Origin: Afipia sp. 1NLS2
GTDB taxonomy: Bacteria; Pseudomonadota; Alphaproteobacteria; Rhizobiales; Xanthobacteraceae
Length of the DNA: 64,000 bases
NCBI RefSeq assembly: GCF_000178995.1
Contig: NZ_ADVZ01000002.1
Location: 434,001 to 498,000 of the forward strand
Reading direction: 5' to 3'
Shown here one piece after another: positions 37,013-47,161 of the stretch (positions are counted from its first letter, which is position 1; the number at the start of each line of letters is the position of its first letter). Under the pieces are notes generated by a model. That model was not told the origin of the DNA. It saw only the letters and a list, made by a program, of their open reading frames with translations, and searched no databases. A program made the translations under genes and the position numbers.

Positions 37013-38212
37013 TCAGTGGCTCCCGGTCATATCGTCCGCCCAGGGCAGGCGGATGGTTGCTGCCGCCGTCGCAGCAATGCCTTCCTGACGGCCGGTGAAG
37101 CCGAGCCGTTCGCTGGTCGTCGCCTTCACCGCCACGCGCGACACTGGCAGGCCGGTGATCTCGGCGATCTTCGCGCGCATGGTCTCGCGCAAGGGGCCGA
37201 CCTTCGGCGCTTCGCAGATCAGCGTGACTTCGAGATGGGCGATGCGGCCGCCGCGCTGTTTCACCAGATCGACAGCATGGATCAGAAACTGATCGGAGGC
37301 GGCACCCTTCCACTTCGGATCGCTCGGCGGGAAGTGCGAGCCAATATCTCCATCCGACAGCGCGCCCAAAATCGCATCGACGATCGCGTGCAAACCGACA
37401 TCGCCATCGGAATGGGCGAGGAAGCCGCGATGGAACGGCACCTTTACGCCGCACAGCCACAGATGGTCTCCGTCGCCGAACGCATGCACGTCGTAGCCGG
37501 TGCCGGTGCGGACATCGCCGAGCGCGGCAGCAAGGCGGATTTCCTCGCGGGAAAAATCTTCGGGGGTGGTCAGTTTCATATTGGCAGCATCGCCTTGAAA
37601 GGTTGCGACCGTCAATCCTGCCCATTCAGCAAGCGCGGAATCGTCGGTGAAATCGTCTCGGCCTTCGGCGGCGGCGCGACGGTGCGCCTCGAGGATGGTC
37701 TGATACGCGAACGCCTGCGGTGTCTGCGCGATGCGCAATGCCGCGCGGTTCGGTGTGTCCTCCACAAGTCCGGTGCCCCCGACACGTTTCACCGTGTCGT
37801 TGACCGGGACCACGGGAATCGCCGCTCCAGTCGCAAGCGCTGTGTTGATCGCGCGGGAAATCACATCCTGTGTCACGAAAGCGCGCGCGGCGTCATGAAT
37901 CAGAACGATGTCGGGTGCCTCGGACACCAGTGCCTCGAGCCCGGCGCGGACCGATTGCTGCCGCGTGGCGCCACCGGCGACGGCAGGGCGATAAGTCAGC
38001 CCTTGCACGGCTTCCGCGAATAAAGCCGCGTCGTCCGCGTGGCGGACCGGCTGGACCGCCGAAATACCAGGATGGGTGCAGAAGGGGGTCATGGCGCGGG
38101 CCAATACACTCTGGCCGGCCAGCGTGCGGTACTGCTTCGGGCTGCCAGCCCCGGCGCGAAGGCCGCGCCCGCCAGCAACGATAATGGCGGCTGCTCGTTT
38201 GGAAGAGGGCAT
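37013..38212 (-). CDS. ispDF: Bifunctional IspD/IspF (MEP pathway)
   Basis: A 399-residue fusion. The IspD half (about 1-225) starts [20 protein letters not shown], the nucleotide-binding loop of 2-C-methyl-D-erythritol 4-phosphate cytidylyltransferase, and has [11 protein letters not shown]. The IspF half (about 230-399) has [10 protein letters not shown] and [18 protein letters not shown], which bind zinc and substrate in 2,4-cyclodiphosphate synthase. The fusion is typical of alphaproteobacteria. The ATG at 38212 is preferred over an upstream start. It is divergent from dusB. Confidence 0.97.
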   Translation of the reverse strand: MPSSKRAAAIIVAGGRGLRAGAGSPKQYRTLAGQSVLARAMTPFCTHPGISAVQPVRHADDAALFAEAVQGLTYRPAVAGGATRQQSVRAGLEALVSEAPDIVLIHDAARAFVTQDVISRAINTALATGAAIPVVPVNDTVKRVGGTGLVEDTPNRAALRIAQTPQAFAYQTILEAHRRAAAEGRDDFTDDSALAEWAGLTVATFQGDAANMKLTTPEDFSREEIRLAAALGDVRTGTGYDVHAFGDGDHLWLCGVKVPFHRGFLAHSDGDVGLHAIVDAILGALSDGDIGSHFPPSDPKWKGAASDQFLIHAVDLVKQRGGRIAHLEVTLICEAPKVGPLRETMRAKIAEITGLPVSRVAVKATTSERLGFTGRQEGIAATAAATIRLPWADDMTGSH

Positions 38213-38437
38213 TGAACTCACAACAGAAAAGAGGATTGGGCCGCTCCTTAGCACAGGCTGGCCCGGATTCGGAGGCTTCTGTTCCCTTTCTGACCCTATG
38301 TCCTTTCAATCCTTCGCCAAAAATGCTGCGCCGCACTTGTGTTTTGAATGATTTTGTCTAATCTATAGGCAGTAAGATGATTTGCTTATTTAATATGCGG
38401 ATCATTACCGGCTTTTTTTGCCAACGGAAAGACCACG

Positions 38438-39472
38438 GTGCCTGTCGACCCGACTCCCATCGTAAAAGGCCTTCGAATTGGCGGTATCGACATCGCCAAC
38501 CGGGTGCTGCTGGCACCGATGTCCGGCATTACAGACGCGCCCTTACGCCGTGTTGCAGCCAGGCTCGGCGCGGGCCTTGTCGTTTCGGAGATGACGGCGA
38601 GCGACGATCTGGCGCGCGGCCGTGCGATGTCCGTCCTGCGCTGCGAGGCGGCGGGGATCGGACCGCATGTCGTGCAGCTTGCCGGCTGTGAAGCAAAATG
38701 GATGGCGGAAGGCGCACGCATCGCGGAAAGCGGCGGCGCGGACATCATCGACATCAACATGGGCTGCCCCGCGCGGCACGTCACCGGCGGACAGTCAGGT
38801 TCTGCGCTGATGCGCGATCTTGATCATGCCATGACGTTGATCGAGGCGACCATCGCGGCGGTGAAAATTCCGGTGACGCTGAAGATGCGGCTCGGCTGGG
38901 ATCATGCGTCGCTGAACGCACCGGAACTTGCGCGTCGCGCCGAAGCATCCGGCATCCAGATGGTGACCGTGCATGGCCGCACCCGCTGCCAGTTCTACAA
39001 GGGTGACGCGGACTGGAATGCCGTTCGCGCCGTGCGCGAGGCGATCGCCATTCCGCTGGTCGTCAACGGCGATATCGCCAGTTACGAAGACGCGGTGGCC
39101 GCGCTTGCCGCATCCGGTGCGGACGCGGTGATGATCGGTCGCGGTGCACAGGGTCGTCCATGGCTTCCCGGGCAGATCGCGCGGCAGTTGGCGGGTGGGG
39201 CGACGGAGACTGATCCTGCGCTCGACGTGCAGCTCGGCTATCTGCGCACACTCTACGACGACATTCTTTCGCATTATGGCGCGCGTATCGGGTTGCGCCA
39301 TGCCCGCAAGCATCTCGGCTGGGGCCTTGATGTCGCTGAAGAGGGCGCAGGTGCCGGCATCACCGCATTGAAGGAATGGCGCGGAAAGATCCTAACCAGC
39401 GAGCGGCCCGATGACGTTCATGCCTTGCTCGATCAGGCTTTCGATTCCTTTGCACGGAGCGCGGCAGCATGA
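38438..39472 (+). CDS. dusB: tRNA-dihydrouridine synthase (NifR3/DusB)
   Basis: A 344-residue FMN protein: [15 protein letters not shown] at the start, [19 protein letters not shown] with the catalytic cysteine, [12 protein letters not shown] and [17 protein letters not shown] (phosphate site). It reduces uridine to dihydrouridine in tRNA. It starts with GTG at 38438, preceded by GGAAAG. As in many alphaproteobacteria it is the first gene of the ntrBC operon and overlaps ntrB by 4 bases (ATGA). Confidence 0.96.
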   Translation: MPVDPTPIVKGLRIGGIDIANRVLLAPMSGITDAPLRRVAARLGAGLVVSEMTASDDLARGRAMSVLRCEAAGIGPHVVQLAGCEAKWMAEGARIAESGGADIIDINMGCPARHVTGGQSGSALMRDLDHAMTLIEATIAAVKIPVTLKMRLGWDHASLNAPELARRAEASGIQMVTVHGRTRCQFYKGDADWNAVRAVREAIAIPLVVNGDIASYEDAVAALAASGADAVMIGRGAQGRPWLPGQIARQLAGGATETDPALDVQLGYLRTLYDDILSHYGARIGLRHARKHLGWGLDVAEEGAGAGITALKEWRGKILTSERPDDVHALLDQAFDSFARSAAA

Positions 39473-40626
39473 GCGTCGCGGCGGACGAACGAACGACCAA
39501 CGGCATCAGCGAAGCGATGCTGAACGCGCTGCCTAATCCGGTGATGCTGGTCGCGCCTGACGGACGGGTGGCCGATGCCAATATGGCGGCGGAAGCCTTC
39601 TTTGAAACTTCGATCCAGCACCTCAAGCGCCTGTCGCTGAAAGACTTCATCCCTTTCGGCAGTCCGCTACTCGGGCTGATCGAACAAGTCCGCCGCGAGG
39701 GCAATGCCGTCAACGAATACAAGGTCGATCTCTCGACGCCACGCATCGGCGCTGATCGCCAGGTCGATATTCACGTCGCGCCTCTGCCGGAGCGGCCGGG
39801 GCATATCGTCGTCATGCTTCAGGGCCGCACCATCGCCGACAAGATGGACCGTCAGCTCACCCATCGCAGCGCCGCGCGATCGGTCACCGCGCTCGCCGCG
39901 ATGCTCGCGCATGAGATCAAGAATCCGCTCTCGGGCATTCGTGGCGCGGCGCAGCTTCTGGAGCAGGCCGCGACACCCGAGGATCGCTCGCTGACGCGGC
40001 TGATCTGCGACGAGGCCGACCGTATCGTAACGCTTGTCGATCGCATGGAGGTGTTCGGCGACGAGCGCCCCGTCGCGCGCGGGCCGGTCAACATCCACTC
40101 AGTGCTCGATCATGTGAAGCGGCTCGCACAGTCCGGATTCGCCCGCAACATCCGTTTCATCGAGGATTACGATCCCTCACTGCCGCCGGTGCTGGCCAAT
40201 CAGGACCAGTTGATTCAGGTCTTTCTTAATCTGGTGAAGAACGCCGCGGAAGCGGTGGCCGATGTCGATGAGCCGGAAATCGCGCTCACCACGGCCTTCC
40301 GTCCCGGCGTGCGCCTGTCGGTCCCCGGCAAGGCCACGCGCGTGTCACTGCCGCTGGAGTTCTGCGTCAAGGACAACGGCCACGGCGTGCCGGACGATTT
40401 GCTGCCAAACCTGTTCGATCCATTCGTGACGACCAAGCCGACCGGCAGCGGGCTTGGCCTCGCACTGGTCGCGAAGATCGTCGGCGACCATGGCGGCATC
40501 ATCGAATGCGAATCTCAGCCGCGGAAAACGATCTTCCGTGTGCTGCTGCCGATGTTCAACTCAACCCAACCCCACAGCGACGGGGAAGCCGCGGGAACGG
40601 CCTCCAGACGCGATAGCGCCACATGA
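39469..40626 (+). CDS. ntrB: Nitrogen regulation sensor kinase NtrB
   Basis: A 385-residue soluble histidine kinase. A PAS domain (about 15-120) is followed by HisKA with the phospho-acceptor H148 in [20 protein letters not shown] and an HATPase domain with [13 protein letters not shown] (N box) and [12 protein letters not shown] (G box). It phosphorylates or dephosphorylates NtrC under PII control. The dusB-ntrB-ntrC order is classical. Confidence 0.97.
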   Translation: MSVAADERTTNGISEAMLNALPNPVMLVAPDGRVADANMAAEAFFETSIQHLKRLSLKDFIPFGSPLLGLIEQVRREGNAVNEYKVDLSTPRIGADRQVDIHVAPLPERPGHIVVMLQGRTIADKMDRQLTHRSAARSVTALAAMLAHEIKNPLSGIRGAAQLLEQAATPEDRSLTRLICDEADRIVTLVDRMEVFGDERPVARGPVNIHSVLDHVKRLAQSGFARNIRFIEDYDPSLPPVLANQDQLIQVFLNLVKNAAEAVADVDEPEIALTTAFRPGVRLSVPGKATRVSLPLEFCVKDNGHGVPDDLLPNLFDPFVTTKPTGSGLGLALVAKIVGDHGGIIECESQPRKTIFRVLLPMFNSTQPHSDGEAAGTASRRDSAT

Positions 40627-40635
40627 GGAAGATCC

Positions 40636-42081
40636 ATGCCAGCAGGTAGCATTCTAGTCGCCGACGACGACACCGCGATCCGCACCGTGCTCAATCAGGC
40701 GCTGATCCGCGCCGGATACGAAGTGCGGCTTACCAGCAACGCCGCGACGCTGTGGCGCTGGGTGAATCAGGGTGAGGGCGATCTCGTCATCACCGACGTG
40801 GTGATGCCGGACGAAAACGCCTTCGACCTGTTGCCGCGGATCAAGAAGCTGCGGCCGAACCTGCCGGTCATCGTCATGAGCGCGCAGAACACTTTCATGA
40901 CCGCGATCCGCGCTTCCGAGCGCGGGGCCTATGAATATCTGCCGAAGCCCTTCGACCTGAAGGAACTGATCGCGATCGTCGGCCGCGCGCTGGCCGAGCC
41001 GAAGGAGCGTCCGGGGGGGGCTCCGGATGAGGGCGAGTTCGATTCCATTCCGCTGGTCGGCCGTTCGGCCGCGATGCAGGAAATCTACCGCGTGCTGGCG
41101 CGGCTGATGCAGACCGACCTCACCGTGATGATCACCGGCGAGTCCGGCACCGGCAAGGAATTGGTGGCGCGCGCGCTGCACGATTACGGCAAGCGGCGGA
41201 ACGGGCCGTTCGTCGCCATCAACATGGCTGCGATTCCGCGCGATCTGATCGAATCCGAACTGTTCGGGCACGAACGCGGCGCCTTCACTGGCGCCAACAC
41301 CCGCGCCACCGGCCGCTTCGAGCAGGCGGAGGGTGGCACGCTGTTCCTCGACGAGATCGGCGACATGCCGATGGAGGCGCAGACAAGGCTGCTGCGCGTG
41401 CTGCAGCAGGGCGAATACACCACCGTCGGCGGCCGTACCGCGATCAAGACCGACGTACGGATCGTGGCAGCCTCCAACAAGGACCTGCGCATCCTGATCC
41501 AGCAGGGTCTATTCCGCGAGGATTTGTTCTTCCGGCTCAATGTCGTGCCGCTGAGGCTTCCACCTCTACGTGAACGCATCGAGGATCTTCCCGATCTTGT
41601 CCGGCACTTCTTCGCGCTGGCAGAGAAGGACGGTCTGCCGCTCAAGAATCTCGATGCCCAGGCGATGGAGCGGATGAAGCAACACCGCTGGCCCGGCAAC
41701 GTGCGTGAACTTGAAAACCTCGCGCGCCGCCTAGCTGCGCTGTACCCGCAGGATGTCATCACCGCGTCCGTCATCGAAGGCGAGCTTGCCCCGGCTGCTG
41801 CCGCCGGAGCCGCCTCAAACGGCGGGCCGCAGAAGGTCGAGAATCTCGGCAATGCGGTCGAGAGCTATCTCGCTGCGCACTTCGCAGGTTTCCCGAACGC
41901 GCTGCCGCCGCCCGGCCTATACCACCGGATTTTGCGTGAGATGGAGGTTCCGCTGCTCACCGCCGCCTTGGTGGCAACGCGCGGCAACCAGATTCGGGCC
42001 GCCGATCTCTTGGGGTTGAACCGGAATACCCTGCGCAAGAAGATCCGCGACCTCGATATTCAAGTCTACCGCACCGGCTAG
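40636..42081 (+). CDS. ntrC: Nitrogen regulation response regulator NtrC
   Basis: A 481-residue sigma-54 activator: receiver with phospho-acceptor D54 ([13 protein letters not shown]), AAA+ domain with Walker A GESGTGKE, the sigma-54 contact loop GAFTGA and Walker [12 protein letters not shown], then a Fis-type helix-turn-helix ([20 protein letters not shown]). It activates nitrogen-scavenging genes. A run of eight G (41013-41020) encodes the Pro-Gly-Gly linker between receiver and AAA+ domain. GAGGAAG precedes the ATG. Confidence 0.98.
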   Translation: MPAGSILVADDDTAIRTVLNQALIRAGYEVRLTSNAATLWRWVNQGEGDLVITDVVMPDENAFDLLPRIKKLRPNLPVIVMSAQNTFMTAIRASERGAYEYLPKPFDLKELIAIVGRALAEPKERPGGAPDEGEFDSIPLVGRSAAMQEIYRVLARLMQTDLTVMITGESGTGKELVARALHDYGKRRNGPFVAINMAAIPRDLIESELFGHERGAFTGANTRATGRFEQAEGGTLFLDEIGDMPMEAQTRLLRVLQQGEYTTVGGRTAIKTDVRIVAASNKDLRILIQQGLFREDLFFRLNVVPLRLPPLRERIEDLPDLVRHFFALAEKDGLPLKNLDAQAMERMKQHRWPGNVRELENLARRLAALYPQDVITASVIEGELAPAAAAGAASNGGPQKVENLGNAVESYLAAHFAGFPNALPPPGLYHRILREMEVPLLTAALVATRGNQIRAADLLGLNRNTLRKKIRDLDIQVYRTG

Positions 42082-42185
42082 GTATCCCCCGGCCGGGGCA
42101 TTTAGCCGTTGGATAGGGCAAATCCTCTCTGAGTGCGCCTAGGAATTGTCGCAATTCGGCAACATTGTGATATGAATGCATCACT

Positions 42186-42204
42186 GATGCGGTAATGCCG
42201 CATC
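42186..42204 (+). promoter_or_regulatory. Hairpin in the ntrY leader
   Basis: GATGCGG pairs with CCGCATC over loop TAATG in the 150-base gap between ntrC and ntrY, 27 bases before the ntrY ATG. It is followed by TGTTTATCTCC, a weakly T-rich run. It may attenuate read-through from ntrBC into ntrYX or sit in the ntrY 5' leader. Confidence 0.45.
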
Positions 42205-42231
42205 TGTTTATCTCCTCTTGCATCATCGGGC

Positions 42232-44511
42232 ATGACCGCTTCGGAGACTTCGGCCTCGATCGAACCCCGCTTTGCCGAGCCGCAGGGCAGGCGGCTGCGC
42301 TGGCTGCTGATGCCGGTCGCGGTCGCGCTAGCGTTGATCTCCGCGTTCCTGACCTTCGTGGTGCTGACCGGCCTCACGCCGATCATTCCGACCCACGGGG
42401 TGGTGATCGGTTTCCTTCTTATCAACGCAGCCACCATCCTGCTGCTTCTGCTGATCATCGGCCGGGAAATCTGGCTGGTGATCCAGGCACGGCGGCGGGG
42501 GCGGGCGGCGGCGCGCCTCCACGTTCAGATCGTGGCGCTGTTTTCGGTCATCGCAGTTCTGCCAGCCGTGCTGGTGTCGATCGTCGCCAACGTCACGCTC
42601 GATCGCGGCCTCGACCGATTGTTTTCCGGCCCGACCAAAGCGGTGATCCAGAATTCGCTGACCATCGCCAATGCTTATCTCTACGAGCACGCCCAGCTGA
42701 TACGCGGCGACGTGCTCGGCATGGCCAACGACCTGAACAACGCGCGACCCCTCTGGGATCAGGACCGCCAGAGCTTCCGCAACGTGCTGACCCAAAACGC
42801 CAGAGCACGCGATCTACCGGGCGCGATGATCATCGACAAGGACAGCAATGTCCTCGAGACAGCCGCCAACGGCATCACCCAGACCTTCACCACCCCCGCG
42901 CCGGATTTTCTCAAGAACGTCACTGAGGACGACCCGCAGATCGGTGTCTTCATCCAGCAGAACTATGTCGCGGCGGTGATCCGGCTGCGCGCGTTTCAGG
43001 ATACGTTCCTGTATGTGGCGCGGCTGCTCGATCCGCGCGTTGTTGCACAGTTGCGGCAGACCCAAGCGAGCGTCGCCGAATACAGCGAGCTTGAATCGCG
43101 CAAGCTCGGCATTCAGGTCGCCTTCGCTCTGATGTTTACCGTGATCGCCCTCACGGTGCTGATGTCGGCGGTGGTGATCGGCCTGAATTTCTCGAACCGT
43201 CTGGTAGCGCCGATCCGGCGTTTGATGAGCGCCGCCAATCTGGTCTCGACCGGCGACCTGCACGTTCAGGTGCCAGTTATCAAATCCGAGGGCGATCTCG
43301 CCAACCTCGGCGAGACCTTCAACAAGATGACGCAGGAGTTGCGCACCCAGCGCGACGAGCTTGTGAGCGCCAGTAACATGATCGACAGCCGCCGCCGTTT
43401 CATCGAGGCGGTTCTGCTGTCGGCAAGCGCAGGCATCATCGGCGTCGACAACAACGGCATCATCGGCATTCTCAACCGCTCGGCGGAAAAACTGATCGGA
43501 CTTGTCGAAACCGAGGCACTGAATCACCCATTATCGGAGGTTGTTCCCGAACTGAACGACTTGATGGAGAACGCCAAGAGCGGCTCGCACCGCCTGTTGC
43601 AGGGCGAAATCGAGATCAACCGCGCAGGCATCGCACGCAACCTGTCCGTCCGTGTCACGGCCGAGCAGTCAGGGCAGGCACAGGAAGGCTACATCATCAC
43701 ACTTGACGACATCACCGAGCTGGTATCCGCACAGCGCACCTCCGCGTGGGCCGACGTAGCGCGGCGCATCGCCCATGAAATCAAGAACCCGCTGACGCCC
43801 ATCCAGTTATCGGCGGAACGCATCCGCCGCAAGTTCGGCAAGACCATTGTCGAGGATCGCGCAGTGTTCGATCAGTGCACCGACACCATCGTGCGGCAGG
43901 TCGACGACATCCGACGCATGGTGGACGAGTTCTCCAAGTTCGCGCGAATGCCGAAGCCTGTGATCGAGGGCGAAGACGTCGCCGATACCGTACGGCAGGC
44001 CGTATTTCTCATGAGGGTCGGACATCCCGACATCGATATCGAGGCCGATATCAGGCAAGAGCCGATGCGGGCCCATTTCGACCGCCGGCTGATTTCGCAG
44101 GCCCTCACCAACATCATCAAGAACGCCACCGAGGCCATCGGCGCGGTGCCACCGGAAGAACTCGGCAAGGGACGGATCGACGTCACGGCCGCGCAAGAGG
44201 ATGACGATATCATCATCGATGTCATCGACAATGGCGTCGGCCTGCCCAAGGAAAGCCGCGCGCGGCTGCTTGAGCCTTACGTGACTACGCGCGAGAAGGG
44301 CACCGGCCTCGGCCTCGCCATCGTCGGGCGCGTACTCGAGGATCACGGCGGCAAAATCGAATTGAACGACGCCTCAAACATCAGACCGGGGCAGAGGGGC
44401 GCTTGGGTGAGACTGCGCTTTGCCGTCTTGGGCCGCCCGAAAGACACAGACGTAAAGACCAGCGATACGCCACAAAAGACAGAAACAGCGGAAGCAACCC
44501 ATGGCGAATGA
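42232..44511 (+). CDS. ntrY: Nitrogen regulation sensor kinase NtrY
   Basis: A 759-residue membrane kinase with three N-terminal helices (about 22-110), an extracytoplasmic sensor region, another helix (about 295-320), HAMP, PAS (about 385-490), HisKA with [20 protein letters not shown] and an HATPase domain (GTGLGLAIVGRV). It pairs with NtrX and is linked to nitrogen and redox/oxygen sensing in alphaproteobacteria. No strong Shine-Dalgarno precedes the ATG. It overlaps ntrX by 11 bases. Confidence 0.97.
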   Translation: MTASETSASIEPRFAEPQGRRLRWLLMPVAVALALISAFLTFVVLTGLTPIIPTHGVVIGFLLINAATILLLLLIIGREIWLVIQARRRGRAAARLHVQIVALFSVIAVLPAVLVSIVANVTLDRGLDRLFSGPTKAVIQNSLTIANAYLYEHAQLIRGDVLGMANDLNNARPLWDQDRQSFRNVLTQNARARDLPGAMIIDKDSNVLETAANGITQTFTTPAPDFLKNVTEDDPQIGVFIQQNYVAAVIRLRAFQDTFLYVARLLDPRVVAQLRQTQASVAEYSELESRKLGIQVAFALMFTVIALTVLMSAVVIGLNFSNRLVAPIRRLMSAANLVSTGDLHVQVPVIKSEGDLANLGETFNKMTQELRTQRDELVSASNMIDSRRRFIEAVLLSASAGIIGVDNNGIIGILNRSAEKLIGLVETEALNHPLSEVVPELNDLMENAKSGSHRLLQGEIEINRAGIARNLSVRVTAEQSGQAQEGYIITLDDITELVSAQRTSAWADVARRIAHEIKNPLTPIQLSAERIRRKFGKTIVEDRAVFDQCTDTIVRQVDDIRRMVDEFSKFARMPKPVIEGEDVADTVRQAVFLMRVGHPDIDIEADIRQEPMRAHFDRRLISQALTNIIKNATEAIGAVPPEELGKGRIDVTAAQEDDDIIIDVIDNGVGLPKESRARLLEPYVTTREKGTGLGLAIVGRVLEDHGGKIELNDASNIRPGQRGAWVRLRFAVLGRPKDTDVKTSDTPQKTETAEATHGE

Positions 44512-45871
44512 CATTCTAATCGTTGACGACGAAGCCGACATCCGCGACCTCGTAGCCGGCATCCTCGACGATGAGGGGTATAAGACGCGAACCGCGCGCG
44601 ACAGCGACACAGCACTTGCGGAAATATCCGCTCGCCGGCCGAATTTGATCTTCCTCGATATCTGGATGCAGGGCAGCAAGCTCGACGGGCTGCAACTGCT
44701 CGAACAGATCAAGAAGGATCATACCGATGTGCCGATCGTGATGATCTCCGGTCACGGCAACATCGAAACCGCTGTCGCCGCGATCAAGCGCGGCGCCTAC
44801 GATTTCATCGAGAAGCCCTTCAAGGCCGACCGGTTGGTGCTGGTTGCGACGCGCGCGCTGGAGAATTCGCGGCTCAAGCGCGAAGTTCGCGAACTGAAGC
44901 AGCTCGCGCCTTCCTCCGGTTCACTGATCGGTAAATCGCCCTGCATGAACCAGTTGCGCCAGACCATCGACCGAGCAGGCAAGGCCAATAGTCGCATCAT
45001 GATCGTGGGACCGTCGGGAGCAGGCAAGGAGTTGGTCGCGCGCACGCTGCACAATCTGTCGAGCCGCGCGTCGGGGCCGTTCGTGGTCATCAACGCCGCC
45101 GCAATCACGCCGGAGCGGATGGAAGTCGAGTTGTTCGGCGTCGAACTGGCCGACGGCGAGACCGGCCGCAAGGCGGGTGCCCTGGAAGAGGCGCATGGCG
45201 GTACGCTGTTCATCGACGAAATCGCCGATATGCCGCGCGAGACGCAGAACAAGATTCTGCGCGTACTGGTCGATCAGACCTTTCAGCGAGCGGGCGGCAC
45301 GACCAAGGTGAATGTCGATGTCCGTATCATTTCGTCCACCTCGCGCAATCTGGAGGCAGAGATCGCGGAAGGACGCTTCCGCGAAGATCTCTATCATCGC
45401 CTTTCAGTGGTGCCGATCCGGGTGCCGCCGCTGGCCGAGCGCCGCGAGGACATTCCAGAACTCGTCGATTATTTCATGGACCAGATTTCAAGCACCACGG
45501 GCCTGCCGAAACGCAAGATCGGCGAGGATGCGATGGCGGTGCTGCAATCCCACGTCTGGCCGGGCAACGTGCGCCAGTTGCGCAACAACATCGAGCGCGT
45601 GATGATTTTGGCCGGCGGCGAACCCGAGGCGACGATCACGGCCGATATGCTGCCGCAGGACGTCGGCTCGATGATTCCGGCGATGCCGACCGGCGTGAAC
45701 GGCGAACACATCATGGGGCTGCCGTTGCGCGAAGCCCGCGAGGTGTTCGAGCGCGACTACCTGATCGCCCAGATCAGCCGCTTTTCCGGCAACATCTCGC
45801 GGACGGCGGAATTCGTCGGCATGGAGCGGTCCGCGCTTCATCGCAAGCTCAAGGCGCTGGGAGTCGGCTGA
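44501..45871 (+). CDS. ntrX: Nitrogen assimilation response regulator NtrX
   Basis: A 456-residue NtrC-like regulator: receiver with D53 (LIFLDIWMQGSKLDG), AAA+ with Walker A GPSGAGKE and Walker B GGTLFIDEIAD, and a Fis-type helix-turn-helix at the C-terminus. In place of the GAFTGA loop it reads FGVELADGETGRKAG, so it probably does not remodel sigma-54 holoenzyme in the classical way. This loss is a known NtrX trait. It is translationally coupled to ntrY. Confidence 0.97.
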   Translation: MANDILIVDDEADIRDLVAGILDDEGYKTRTARDSDTALAEISARRPNLIFLDIWMQGSKLDGLQLLEQIKKDHTDVPIVMISGHGNIETAVAAIKRGAYDFIEKPFKADRLVLVATRALENSRLKREVRELKQLAPSSGSLIGKSPCMNQLRQTIDRAGKANSRIMIVGPSGAGKELVARTLHNLSSRASGPFVVINAAAITPERMEVELFGVELADGETGRKAGALEEAHGGTLFIDEIADMPRETQNKILRVLVDQTFQRAGGTTKVNVDVRIISSTSRNLEAEIAEGRFREDLYHRLSVVPIRVPPLAERREDIPELVDYFMDQISSTTGLPKRKIGEDAMAVLQSHVWPGNVRQLRNNIERVMILAGGEPEATITADMLPQDVGSMIPAMPTGVNGEHIMGLPLREAREVFERDYLIAQISRFSGNISRTAEFVGMERSALHRKLKALGVG

Positions 45872-45874
45872 CCA

Positions 45875-46732
45875 ATGGCGCGCATTGCTTACGTCAACGG
45901 CAGCTATTGCGATCTGCGCGATGCAGCCGTCAATATCGAGGACCGTGGCTACCAGTTTTCCGACGGCGTCTATGAGGTCTGCGAAATCCGTAACGGGTCG
46001 CTGGTCGATCTACCCCGGCACATGGCGCGGCTGAAGCGTTCGCTCGGCGAAATCCGCATCGCGATGCCGATGGCTGAGGCCGCGCTTGCGACAGTGATGC
46101 ATGAGGTCGTTCGTCGCAACCGCATCCATTACGGCCTGATCTATCTGCAGATCACGCGCGGCGTCGCGCACCGCGATCACGCTTTTCCATCTCCCGCAGT
46201 CAAGCCCAGTCTGACGGTCACGGCGAAAGGCCTCAACTTCGAGAGGAACCAGGCCATCGCGGCCAAGGGCATCGCTGTCATCACGGTGCCGGAAAACCGC
46301 TGGCCGCGCGTCGACATCAAGTCGGTGTCGCTACTGCCGAACGTGCTCGCCAAGCAGCAGGCCAAGGAGCAGGGCGCCTACGAAGCGTGGTTCGTTGGCC
46401 CCGATGGTTGTGTCACCGAGGGCTCATCCAGCAACGCATGGATCGTCACCAAGTCCGGAACCGTGGTCACGCGCTCGGCCGAAAGCGGCATCCTGCCCGG
46501 CATTACCCGCGCCGTGCTGATTGAGGTATTGGCCGCCCTTCAAATCCGCCTGGAGGAACGCCCCTTTACACCCGCGGAGGCCCATGAGGCTGCCGAAGCG
46601 TTCGTGACCGCCTCCACACAGATTGTCATGCCGGTGGTGAAGATCGACGGAAAGCTGATCGGGACTGGCTCTCCAGGGTCGATTGCCCTGAAACTGCGCG
46701 ACCATTTCCATGGTTTTTCGACGTTTTCTTGA
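45875..46732 (+). CDS. dat: D-amino-acid aminotransferase (branched-chain/D-AAT fold IV)
   Basis: A 285-residue PLP enzyme of fold type IV. DIKSVSLLPNVLAKQQAKE holds the PLP lysine (about K149) and TEGSSSNAWI the phosphate loop; QITRGVAHRDHAFP is the D-AAT substrate region. It exchanges amino groups between D-amino acids and 2-oxo acids, for example supplying D-glutamate or D-alanine. It starts 3 bases after ntrX, so probably the same transcript. Aminodeoxychorismate lyase is a less likely alternative. Confidence 0.88.
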   Translation: MARIAYVNGSYCDLRDAAVNIEDRGYQFSDGVYEVCEIRNGSLVDLPRHMARLKRSLGEIRIAMPMAEAALATVMHEVVRRNRIHYGLIYLQITRGVAHRDHAFPSPAVKPSLTVTAKGLNFERNQAIAAKGIAVITVPENRWPRVDIKSVSLLPNVLAKQQAKEQGAYEAWFVGPDGCVTEGSSSNAWIVTKSGTVVTRSAESGILPGITRAVLIEVLAALQIRLEERPFTPAEAHEAAEAFVTASTQIVMPVVKIDGKLIGTGSPGSIALKLRDHFHGFSTFS

Positions 46733-46841
46733 GATTTTTGGCTGATTTAGGCTGTTCTGCCTACGATGTGGCCTTGCCTAACCTTTGGGCCTGCCCTTTA
46801 ATCGCAGCGCAACACCCGGAGGGGGATCTCAGGGGGTGCGT

Positions 46842-46903
46842 CCGTCTGCAAGAATGCAGGCGGGAGACAACAAGAAACAGCTACGACTGCGGAAAAAATA
46901 ACA
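46842..46903 (+). promoter_or_regulatory. hfq leader: hairpin plus A-rich ARN-like tract
   Basis: CCGTCTGCA pairs with TGCAGGCGG (one wobble) over loop AGAA at 46842-46863, followed by ACAACAAGAAACAG (46867-46880), which contains consecutive A-R-N triplets, the motif bound by the distal face of Hfq. The Shine-Dalgarno match is weak (GCGGAAA). Autoregulation of hfq through its leader is known in E. coli; here it is an inference. Confidence 0.5.
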
Positions 46904-47152
46904 ATGGCAGCCGACCGCGCACAGAATCTGCAAGACACTTTCCTCAATCACGTTCGTAAATCGAAGATCCCGCTGACGATTTTCCTCGTCAACGGCGTCA
47001 AACTGCAGGGTATTGTCACTTGGTTCGACAATTTTTGCCTGCTGCTGCGGCGCGACGGTCATTCGCAGCTTGTCTACAAGCACGCGATCTCGACCATCAT
47101 GCCGGGCGCTCCGATCTCGCTGTTCGAGGGCGGCGAGGACGCTCCAGCTTGA
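46904..47152 (+). CDS. hfq: RNA chaperone Hfq
   Basis: An 82-residue Sm-like protein: [19 protein letters not shown] and [15 protein letters not shown] (Sm1), then [10 protein letters not shown] (Sm2, with the conserved YKHA). It forms a hexamer that pairs small RNAs with mRNAs. Only a few residues follow the Sm core, as usual in alphaproteobacteria. It is followed 9 bases later by hflX. Confidence 0.98.
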   Translation: MAADRAQNLQDTFLNHVRKSKIPLTIFLVNGVKLQGIVTWFDNFCLLLRRDGHSQLVYKHAISTIMPGAPISLFEGGEDAPA

Positions 47153-47161
47153 GGACCTTGC

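Noticed and set aside
42087..42098. Palindrome CCCCGGCCGGGG just after ntrC
   Set aside because: It has no loop or T-run and such GC palindromes are expected by chance in this composition.
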